Positions 57,510 through 64,000 of a stretch of DNA of 64,000 bases are shown here, piece after piece. Position 1 is the first letter of the stretch. Each line of letters opens with the position of its first letter. Origin of the DNA: Cupriavidus nantongensis (GTDB lineage Bacteria > Pseudomonadota > Gammaproteobacteria > Burkholderiales > Burkholderiaceae); assembly GCF_001598055.1 (NCBI RefSeq), contig NZ_CP014844.1:4119642-4183641 (forward strand), given 5' to 3'. Below the pieces are notes generated by a model. That model had not been told where the DNA came from. It saw only the letters and a program-made list of their open reading frames with translations, and made no database searches. A program made the translations under genes and the position numbers.

Positions 57510-58400
57510 ATGGCCTCCATGTTCAACCGCGTGCCGCCGCTGCACCTGCTGATCGCGTTCGAGGCCGCGGCGCGCCTGGGCAGCTTCGCGCGCGCGGCCG
57601 AGGAGCTGTCGGTGACGCCCAGCGCGGTCTCGCACCGGATCAAGAACCTCGAGGAGCTGTGGGGCGAAGACCTGTTCGTGCGCGCCAACGCCGCGCTGCG
57701 CCTGACCGCGGCCGGCACGCGCTACCTGCGCAACGTGCAGGACGCGCTCAAGTCGCTCAACGAGCTGGCGCGGCCCGAGTACAACAAGATGCGCACGCGC
57801 CTGCGCGTGGCGATCCCGCCCACCTTCGGGCGCCAGCACCTGGTGCCGCGGCTGCCGGAGTTCGGCGCGCTCTATCCGCATATCGACCTCGAGCTGCACC
57901 TGGCGATCCCGTTCCTCGACGTCAAGGCCGAGGACACCGATGTCGAGATCCGCTACGGCACCGGCCGCTACCCCGACCTGAAGACCACCAGGCTGCTGGT
58001 CGAGCCGGTGTTCCCGGCGTGCGGGCGCGAATACTACGAGCGCGTCAACGGCCGCGCCATCACGCGGCCCGAGCACCTGCACGGCCTGGTGCTGCTGCGC
58101 AGCCCGCTGGAGCCGTGGAAGCCGTGGTTCGAGACCGCCGGGCTGGACTGGCCCGAGCCGCAGACCGGCCCGCAGTTCAACGACATCGGGCTGATGCTGG
58201 AAGCGATCGCCTCCAACCAGGGGGTGGCGCTGGTGCGCCAGCGCATGGCGCGGCACTGGCTGTCGCTGGGACAGATGGTGCGGCTGCTCGATGTGGAATC
58301 GGTATCGCCGCACGGCTACTACATCGTCGAGCGCGAACAGGCGCCGCTCAAGCCCGAGGCGCGCTATTTCGTCGACTGGCTGCTGAGCCTGGACTGGTAG
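57510..58400 (+). CDS. LysR-family regulator, GcvA-like
   Basis: Transcription regulator of 296 residues. The helix-turn-helix is at about 8-65 (LHLLIAFEAAARLGSFARAA, ELSVTPSAVSHRIKNLE), characteristic of the GcvA/AmpR/TrpI branch; the LysR substrate domain covers 90-296. It lies directly downstream of the D-2-hydroxyacid dehydrogenase gene and before an acetyltransferase gene, so it may control this short unit or the nearby glc genes. ATG at 57510; a second in-frame ATG is three codons on. Confidence 0.92.
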   Translation: MASMFNRVPPLHLLIAFEAAARLGSFARAAEELSVTPSAVSHRIKNLEELWGEDLFVRANAALRLTAAGTRYLRNVQDALKSLNELARPEYNKMRTRLRVAIPPTFGRQHLVPRLPEFGALYPHIDLELHLAIPFLDVKAEDTDVEIRYGTGRYPDLKTTRLLVEPVFPACGREYYERVNGRAITRPEHLHGLVLLRSPLEPWKPWFETAGLDWPEPQTGPQFNDIGLMLEAIASNQGVALVRQRMARHWLSLGQMVRLLDVESVSPHGYYIVEREQAPLKPEARYFVDWLLSLDW

Positions 58401-58412
58401 GAGACCGCCCGT

Positions 58413-58949
58413 ATGCAGAATCTGGAGATCCGGCTGCTGACACCCGCCGATGCAGAGGCCTTCCACGCGCTGCGCCTGCAGGGCCTGGCCGAGGCGCCGG
58501 AAGCCTTTGCCGCCAGCCTGGAAGAAGAACAGGACCTGCAGCCCGAGGCGGTGGCGCAGCGGCTCGCGCCGAGCGCCGACAAGGCTGTGTTCGGCGCCTT
58601 CGACGGCGGCGCGCTGGCCGGCGCGGTCGGCATCATGCGCGAGCCGCGCCGCAAGCACTGGCACAAGGCGTCGATCTTCGGCATGTACGTGGCGCCGGGC
58701 TGGCGCGACAAGAAGCTCGGCCGCGCGCTGATGGAGCGCGCGCTGGAGCAGGCCGTCGCCATGGAGGGCGTGCGCCAGGTGATCCTGTGCGTCAATGCCG
58801 GCAGCGCGGGCGCGGTGCGTCTCTACGAGTCGCTCGGCTTCGAGCGTTTCGGGCTCGAGCCCGACGCGCTGTATGTCGCGCCGCACTTCTACGACAAGCT
58901 CGACATGGTGCTGCGGCTGCCGGCCGCCCCGGCGCGGCCGGATCTCTGA
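58413..58949 (+). CDS. GNAT family N-acetyltransferase
   Basis: A 178-residue acetyltransferase. Recognised by IRLLTPADAEAFHALRLQGL at the N-terminus, SIFGMYVAPGWRDKKLGRALM (acetyl-CoA loop) and LCVNAGSAGAVRLYESLGFERFG. This subgroup resembles ribosomal-protein or small-amine acetyltransferases; substrate unknown. It starts 12 bp after the LysR stop, likely co-transcribed. Confidence 0.9.
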   Translation: MQNLEIRLLTPADAEAFHALRLQGLAEAPEAFAASLEEEQDLQPEAVAQRLAPSADKAVFGAFDGGALAGAVGIMREPRRKHWHKASIFGMYVAPGWRDKKLGRALMERALEQAVAMEGVRQVILCVNAGSAGAVRLYESLGFERFGLEPDALYVAPHFYDKLDMVLRLPAAPARPDL

Positions 58950-59102
58950 AGGCAGCCCCCGCCTGTCCCGCTTTACCGCTGGCGCGCCGCCGGTGCTACG
59001 CTGAAACCGGCGCCCGTGCCCGCCGGGCATGATGAGCATTTTTGATCGGCCCGGCATGCCGAATTCACGTCCGGCGTGGTGCCCGCGCCAGGTGGCCTGC
59101 GC

Positions 59103-59108
59103 TATAGT
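59103..59108 (+). promoter_or_regulatory. putative -10 element of the glc operon
   Basis: TATAGT followed by CACCC, 97 bp before the glcD ATG, in the 256-bp gap after the acetyltransferase gene. No good -35. Confidence 0.4.
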
Positions 59109-59205
59109 CACCCGTCCCCCGCGGCTGGCCCTGCACCGCCGCGGCCGGCAGGCCCGCACACGATCACCACAGGCCGCCGTTCAGGAGACCCCACAGGAGT
59201 CGTTG

Positions 59206-60747
59206 ATGAATGCCCCGCACGAAGCCCAAACCCTCGCTCCCGGCGCCGCCGACAGTTCGGCAACGGCCGCGGCCACGGCCACGGCCGCCGACGGCCGCCG
59301 CGACGCGCTGCTGGCCGGCCTGGCGCAGATCCTGCCCGACGCCGCTGTGCTGTGGAAGCCGGAAGACACCGTGCCCTATGAGTGCGACGGCCTGGCCGCT
59401 TACCGCCAGGTGCCGATGGCGGTGGCCCTGCCCGACACCGAGGAGCAGGTCTGCGCGATCCTGCGGCTGTGCCACCAGCTGGGCGTGCCGGTGGTGCCGC
59501 GCGGCGCCGGCACCAGCCTGTCGGGCGGCGCCATGCCGATCGCCGAGGGCCTGGTGCTGTCGCTGGCCAAGTTCAAGCGCATCCTGTCGGTCGACCCGTA
59601 CTCACGCACCGCGGTGGTCCAGCCGGGTGTGCGCAACCTGGCGATCTCGGACGCCGCCGCGCCGCACAACCTGTACTACGCGCCCGACCCGTCGTCGCAG
59701 ATCGCCTGCACCATCGGCGGCAATGTCAGCGAGAATTCCGGCGGCGTGCACTGCCTGAAGTACGGCCTGACCGTGCACAACGTGCTGCGCGTGCGCGCGG
59801 TGACGATGTCGGGCGAGGTGGTGGTGTTCGGCTCCGAGGCCCCGGACGCGCCCGGGCTGGACCTGCTGGCCGTGCTGATCGGCTCCGAGGGCATGCTGGC
59901 GGTGGTCACCGAGGTCACCGTGCGCCTGATCCCCAAGCCGCAGCTGGCGCAGGTGATCATGGCCTGCTTCGACGATGTCGAGAAAGGCGGCAACGCGGTC
60001 GCCGACGTGATCGCCGCGGGCATCATCCCGGCCGGGCTGGAAATGATGGACAAGCCCGCCACCGCCGCGGTCGAGCAGTTCGTGCACGCGGGCTATGACC
60101 TCGATGCCGCCGCGATCCTGCTATGCGAGTCCGACGGCACGCCCGAGGAAGTGGCCGAGGAAATCGAGCGCATGAGCGCGGTGCTGACGGCATCGGGCTG
60201 CACCCGCATCGTGGTCTCGCAGAACGAGGCCGAACGGCTGCGCTTCTGGAGCGGCCGCAAGAACGCCTTCCCGGCGGCGGGGCGGATCTCGCCCGACTAT
60301 TACTGCATGGACGGCACCATCCCGCGCAAGCACATCGGCACGCTGCTCAAGCGCATCGAGGCGATGGAAGTGAAGTACGGCCTGCGCTGCATCAACGTGT
60401 TCCATGCCGGCGACGGCAACATGCATCCGCTGGTGCTGTTCGACGGCGGCGACCAGGACGAATGGCACCGCGCCGAGCTGTTCGGCGCCGACATCCTGGA
60501 AACCTGCGTCGAGCTGGGCGGCACCGTCACCGGCGAGCACGGCGTCGGCGTGGAAAAGCTCAACTCCATGTGCGTGCAGTTCTCGACCGCCGAGCGCGAC
60601 GCCTTCTTCGGCGTCAAGGCCGCTTTCGACCCGGCGCGGCTGCTCAACCCCGACAAGGCCATCCCGACGCTGGCGCGCTGCGCCGAGTACGGCAAGATGC
60701 ACGTGAAGAAGGGCCTGCTGCCGCATCCCGAGCTGCCGCGCTTCTGA
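59206..60747 (+). CDS. glcD: glycolate oxidase FAD-linked subunit GlcD
   Basis: FAD-binding subunit of glycolate dehydrogenase/oxidase, which oxidises glycolate to glyoxylate and passes electrons to the quinone pool. The 513 residues have VPVVPRGAGTSLSGGAMP, NVSENSGGVHCLKYGLT, the catalytic-domain NVFHAGDGNMHPLV and TGEHGVGVEKL. The first 25 residues are Ala/Thr-rich and unconserved. CAGGAG precedes the ATG at 59206. It heads glcD-channel-glcE-glcF. Confidence 0.96.
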   Translation: MNAPHEAQTLAPGAADSSATAAATATAADGRRDALLAGLAQILPDAAVLWKPEDTVPYECDGLAAYRQVPMAVALPDTEEQVCAILRLCHQLGVPVVPRGAGTSLSGGAMPIAEGLVLSLAKFKRILSVDPYSRTAVVQPGVRNLAISDAAAPHNLYYAPDPSSQIACTIGGNVSENSGGVHCLKYGLTVHNVLRVRAVTMSGEVVVFGSEAPDAPGLDLLAVLIGSEGMLAVVTEVTVRLIPKPQLAQVIMACFDDVEKGGNAVADVIAAGIIPAGLEMMDKPATAAVEQFVHAGYDLDAAAILLCESDGTPEEVAEEIERMSAVLTASGCTRIVVSQNEAERLRFWSGRKNAFPAAGRISPDYYCMDGTIPRKHIGTLLKRIEAMEVKYGLRCINVFHAGDGNMHPLVLFDGGDQDEWHRAELFGADILETCVELGGTVTGEHGVGVEKLNSMCVQFSTAERDAFFGVKAAFDPARLLNPDKAIPTLARCAEYGKMHVKKGLLPHPELPRF

Positions 60748-60755
60748 GCCCCGCC

Positions 60756-61685
60756 ATGCGAGAGAATCCACGCCGGCGCCAGCACCAGGAAGCCGTGGTG
60801 CGCCAGCGCCTGGGCCAGCCCGAGGCCGGCTGGCGCCAGCGCTGGTACACCATCATCTTCGAGGCCGATACGCGCGAAGGGCGCATCTTCGATGTCGCGC
60901 TGCTGCTCGCCATCATCACCAGCGTGATGATCGTGATGCTCGACAGCCTGCCCGCGGTGAACCAGCGCCTGGGCGGGGTCTTCACGGCGCTGGAATGGAT
61001 GTTCACGCTGCTGTTCACGGCCGAGTACGCCATGCGCCTGCTGGTGGTGCGGCGGCCGTGGCGCTATGCGCTGAGCTTCTACGGCGTGATCGACTTCATC
61101 TCGATCATGCCGACCTGGCTGGCGTTCTTCGTGCCGGAACTGCATTTCCTGATCGACGTGCGGCTGCTGCGGCTGCTGCGCGTATTCCGGATCCTGAAGC
61201 TGACCGTGTACTTCGAGGAAGCCGAGATCCTGTACCGCGCGCTGGTCAACAGCCGGCGCAAGATCTTCGTGTTCCTGGCCGCGGTGTTCATCATCACCGT
61301 GATCCTCGGCACCGTGATGTACGTGGTCGAGGGCCCGGAGCACGGCTTCCACAGCATCCCGGTCAGCATGTACTGGGCGGTGGTGACGCTGACCACCACC
61401 GGCTTCGGCGACATGGTGCCGAAGACGGCGCTGGGGCAGTTCATTACCTCGCTGACGATCCTGCTGGGCTACGGCATCATCGCCTTTCCCACCGGCATCG
61501 TCGGCGCCGAGCTGGCCGCCAGCATCATGAAGCGGCCGCTGACCACGCGCACCTGCACCCATTGCCTGACCGAGGGGCACGAGCCCGACGCGCAGTATTG
61601 CAAGCACTGCGGCAGCTCGCTGCCGGCCTATCAGAACGACCGGCCCGAAGTCCCGGGCGGCCGCGACGGCTCGCCCGGTCCCTGA
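60756..61685 (+). CDS. voltage-gated-type ion channel (Kv-like) with C-terminal zinc ribbon
   Basis: Six-helix channel protein of 309 residues. S1-S4 lie at about 45-150 with the voltage-sensor-like arginine series RLLRLLRVFRILK (137-149), then S5, a pore loop with selectivity filter TTTGFGD (213-219, TxGFGD type expected for K+) and S6 (about 230-255). A C-terminal CxxC...CxxC zinc ribbon (C267, C270, C282, C285) follows. It starts 8 bp after glcD and ends 29 bp before glcE, so it is embedded in the glycolate operon. Ion specificity is inferred from the filter. Confidence 0.9.
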   Translation: MRENPRRRQHQEAVVRQRLGQPEAGWRQRWYTIIFEADTREGRIFDVALLLAIITSVMIVMLDSLPAVNQRLGGVFTALEWMFTLLFTAEYAMRLLVVRRPWRYALSFYGVIDFISIMPTWLAFFVPELHFLIDVRLLRLLRVFRILKLTVYFEEAEILYRALVNSRRKIFVFLAAVFIITVILGTVMYVVEGPEHGFHSIPVSMYWAVVTLTTTGFGDMVPKTALGQFITSLTILLGYGIIAFPTGIVGAELAASIMKRPLTTRTCTHCLTEGHEPDAQYCKHCGSSLPAYQNDRPEVPGGRDGSPGP

Positions 61686-61714
61686 GCCTGGCCAGAAACT
61701 CATCCCCATCTCGC

Positions 61715-62824
61715 ATGACTATGCAAGCCACCCTCGACGCCTTCCGCGACGCCGTCAGGCAAGCCACCGAGACCCGCACCGCGCTGCGGCTGCGCGGCGG
61801 CGGCAGCAAGGACTTCTACGGCCAGCCGCCGCAAGGCCAGTTGCTGGACACGCGCGCCTACACCGGCATCGTCGACTACGACCCGGCCGAGCTGGTCATC
61901 ACCGCGCGCTGCGGCACGCCGCTGGCCGAGATCGAAGCCGCGCTGGCGGAAAAGCGCCAGATCCTGGCATTCGAGCCGCCCCACTTCGCACTGCCCGGCC
62001 AGCCCAGCGTGGCGACGCTGGGCGGTGCCGTCGCCGCCGGGTTGTCGGGCCCGCGCCGGCAGTCGGTGGGCGCGCTGCGCGACTTCGTGCTGGGCGCGCA
62101 GCTGATGGACGGCCGCGGCGAGGTGATGGACTTCGGCGGCCAGGTGATGAAGAACGTCGCGGGCTATGACGTGTCGCGGCTGCTGGCGGGCTCGCTCGGC
62201 ACGCTCGGGCTGATCCTGCAGGTCTCGGTCAAGGTGCTGCCGGCGCCGTTCGACGAGGCCACGCTGCGCTTCGAGATGGCGCAGGACGAAGCCATCCGGC
62301 AACTGAACCAGTGGGGCGGGCAGCCGCTGCCGCTGGCATCTTCGGTGTGGCATGCGGGCGTGCTGCACGTGCGCCTGTCCGGCGCCGGCGCCGCGGTGCG
62401 TGCTGCCTGCGCCCGGCTCGGCGGCGAACGGCTGGACCCGGAGTCGGCTGCCGCGCTGTGGCAAGCGCTGCGCGAGCAGACCCATCCGTTCTTTGCCCCG
62501 GCGCACGCCGGCCGCGCGCTGTGGCGGCTGGCGGTTCCCACCGTGGCCGCGCCGCTGGCGCTGCCGGGCGAACAGCTGGTCGAATGGGGCGGCGGCCAGC
62601 GCTGGTGGCTGCCCGAAGAGGGCTCGGCCAGGGCCGACGCCGAAAGCGTGCGCGCGGTGGCCCAGGCTGCCGGCGGCCATGCCACGCTGTTTCGCCATGG
62701 CGACAAGTCGATGGGCGTGTTCACGCCGCTGGCATCCCCGCTGGCCGCGATCCACCGCCGCCTGAAGGAGACCTTCGACCCCGCCGGCATCTTCAACCCG
62801 CAGCGCATGTACCCCGGGCTCTGA
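61715..62824 (+). CDS. glcE: glycolate oxidase subunit GlcE
   Basis: Second FAD-binding-type subunit of glycolate oxidase, 369 residues. Features: LRLRGGGSKDFYG, ELVITARCGTPLAEIEAAL, GGAVAAGLSGPRRQSVGALRD-type sequence and the C-terminal FDPAGIFNPQRMYPGL. Length and order match GlcE of E. coli. ATG at 61715; an alternative ATG two codons on. glcF follows after 40 bp. Confidence 0.95.
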   Translation: MTMQATLDAFRDAVRQATETRTALRLRGGGSKDFYGQPPQGQLLDTRAYTGIVDYDPAELVITARCGTPLAEIEAALAEKRQILAFEPPHFALPGQPSVATLGGAVAAGLSGPRRQSVGALRDFVLGAQLMDGRGEVMDFGGQVMKNVAGYDVSRLLAGSLGTLGLILQVSVKVLPAPFDEATLRFEMAQDEAIRQLNQWGGQPLPLASSVWHAGVLHVRLSGAGAAVRAACARLGGERLDPESAAALWQALREQTHPFFAPAHAGRALWRLAVPTVAAPLALPGEQLVEWGGGQRWWLPEEGSARADAESVRAVAQAAGGHATLFRHGDKSMGVFTPLASPLAAIHRRLKETFDPAGIFNPQRMYPGL

Positions 62825-62864
62825 ACCCGCGGGCCAAGACACTCCAGGCACTACACCCCACATC

Positions 62865-64000
62865 ATGCAAACGACCCTGGCCGATTTTCTCCGCGACACG
62901 CCCGAAGGCGAGGAAGCCAAATCCATCGTCGGCAAATGCGTGCATTGCGGCTTCTGCACCGCCACCTGCCCGACCTACCAGCTGCTCGGCGATGAACTGG
63001 ACGGGCCGCGCGGTCGCATCTACCTGATGAAGCAGGTGCTCGAAGGCCATGCCATTACCGAAAGCACGCGCCTGCACCTGGACCGCTGCCTGACCTGCCG
63101 CAACTGCGAATCGACCTGCCCCTCCGGCGTGCGCTACGGACGGCTGGTCGACATCGGCCGGCAGCTGGTCGACGACAAGCTCGAGGCCGAAGGCGTGCGG
63201 CGTCCCGCCAGCCAGCGCATCGCGCGCTGGGTGCTGCGCGAGGGGCTGACGCGCCCGGCATTGTTCGGCACGGCGCTGCGCCTGGGCCAGATGGTGCGCC
63301 CGCTGCTGCCGGGCACGCTGCGCGCCAAGGTGCCGCCGCTGTCGGCCAGCGCCGCGCCGGGCGCGTGGCCGCGCAACACCCATGCGCGCAAGATGCTGTT
63401 GCTCGACGGTTGCGTGCAGCCGGCGATGTCGCCCAACATCAATGCCGCCACCGCGCGCGTGTTCGACCGTGTCGGCGTACAACTGGTGGTGGCGCGCGAG
63501 GCCGGCTGCTGCGGCGCAATCCGCTTCCACACCGGCGACCACGATGGCGGCCTCGACAATATGCGCCGCAATATCGACGCCTGGTGGCCGCATGTCGAGG
63601 CCGGCGCCGAAGCCATCGTGATGACCGCGTCAGGCTGCGGCGCGATGGTCAAGGACTACGGCCACCTGCTGCGCAACGATCCCGCCTATGCCGAGCGCGC
63701 GCGCCGCATCTCGGCGCTGACGCGCGACCTGTCCGAGGTCCTGCCGGACTTCGCCGACGACCTGCACGCCGCCGCCGGCGCGGTGCCGCGCGACGGCCGG
63801 CGCGTGGCCTACCACCCGCCGTGCACGCTGCAGCACGGCCAGCAGATCCGCGGCAAAGTCGAAGCGCTCTTGACCGGCCTCGGCGTGGAAGTCAAACTCT
63901 GCGCTGACAGCCACCTGTGCTGCGGCTCGGCGGGCACTTACTCGGTGCTGCAGCCGGAACTGTCGCAGCGCCTGCGCGACGACAAGCTCGCCAAACTGCA
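62865..64000 (+). CDS. glcF: glycolate oxidase iron-sulfur subunit GlcF (C-terminus cut by window edge)
   Basis: Iron-sulfur subunit of glycolate oxidase; 378 codons visible. Two 4Fe-4S motifs: CVHCGFCTATCP (25-36) and CLTCRNCESTCP (75-86 region). Two CCG domains follow with EAGCCGAIRFHTGDHD and SHLCCGSAGTYS, typical heterodisulfide-reductase-type cysteine-rich segments. The full family length is about 410, so only some 30 residues lie beyond the window. ATG at 62865. Confidence 0.96.
   Translation, partial: MQTTLADFLRDTPEGEEAKSIVGKCVHCGFCTATCPTYQLLGDELDGPRGRIYLMKQVLEGHAITESTRLHLDRCLTCRNCESTCPSGVRYGRLVDIGRQLVDDKLEAEGVRRPASQRIARWVLREGLTRPALFGTALRLGQMVRPLLPGTLRAKVPPLSASAAPGAWPRNTHARKMLLLDGCVQPAMSPNINAATARVFDRVGVQLVVAREAGCCGAIRFHTGDHDGGLDNMRRNIDAWWPHVEAGAEAIVMTASGCGAMVKDYGHLLRNDPAYAERARRISALTRDLSEVLPDFADDLHAAAGAVPRDGRRVAYHPPCTLQHGQQIRGKVEALLTGLGVEVKLCADSHLCCGSAGTYSVLQPELSQRLRDDKLAKL

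Overview
The window is a GC-rich, gene-dense chromosomal segment of a betaproteobacterium. Gene content and order (ribF-ileS-lspA-coaBC-dut, clpS-clpA, argF beside a DUF3579 gene, hda-HAD-pcnB-folK-dNK-panB, dnaK-dnaJ, glcD-E-F) and the protein sequences point to Cupriavidus (Ralstonia eutropha group) or a very close relative; the genus is inferred, not computed. About 57 protein genes are supported. No rRNA, tRNA or CRISPR array was seen.

Layout. 1-6 kb: purN-rsmB-mscS on the minus strand, then a LuxR-type response regulator convergent with a membrane hybrid histidine kinase. 6-12.5 kb: a plus-strand housekeeping run, ribF, ileS, lspA, coaBC, dut. 12.5-20 kb: a VOC protein, a Bug-type solute-binding protein, clpA/clpS, a cold-shock protein, a second VOC protein and icd. 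20-28 kb: a pseudouridine synthase, a small secreted Ala/Lys-rich protein, a DUF192 protein, yajQ, murB, ppnP, argF, DUF3579, rpsT and murJ. 28-33 kb: SirB1-like, DedA, mutL, miaA and an acetyltransferase.

33-39 kb is the most accessory-looking metabolic part: a GntR/FCD regulator next to a minus-strand operon of an MHS-type transporter, a D-hydantoinase/dihydropyrimidinase, an amidase-signature enzyme and a hydantoin-racemase-like protein that lacks both catalytic cysteines of its family. An exact 14-bp repeat sits in the promoter regions of both the regulator and the operon, suggesting one operator controls both. I consider this the best candidate for an incompletely described system.

39-48 kb: purM, a PerM/AI-2E family protein, hda, a HAD phosphatase, pcnB, folK, a deoxynucleoside kinase, panB and an orphan tungstate-type ABC permease/ATPase pair. 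48-52 kb: a fused PabB-PabC gene whose first codons lie inside a hairpin repeat, followed by an intact IS481-family element (1319 bp, about 50-bp imperfect inverted ends, 6-bp target duplication) that split a second, inverted copy of that repeat. 52-56 kb: dnaJ, dnaK with a heat-shock-type promoter and no adjacent grpE, and a PduO-type adenosyltransferase. 56-64 kb: an FAD-linked D-2-hydroxyacid dehydrogenase, a LysR regulator, an acetyltransferase, and glcD-glcE-glcF with a voltage-gated-type ion channel gene between glcD and glcE; glcF runs off the window.

A recurrent feature is a TATAAT-like hexamer followed by CGC/TGC very close to the start codon (purN, mutL, HAD gene), which suggests leaderless or nearly leaderless transcripts. 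Rho-independent terminators are clear after clpA, cspA, icd, the Ala/Lys-rich gene, argF, DUF3579/rpsT (shared), purM and dnaJ.
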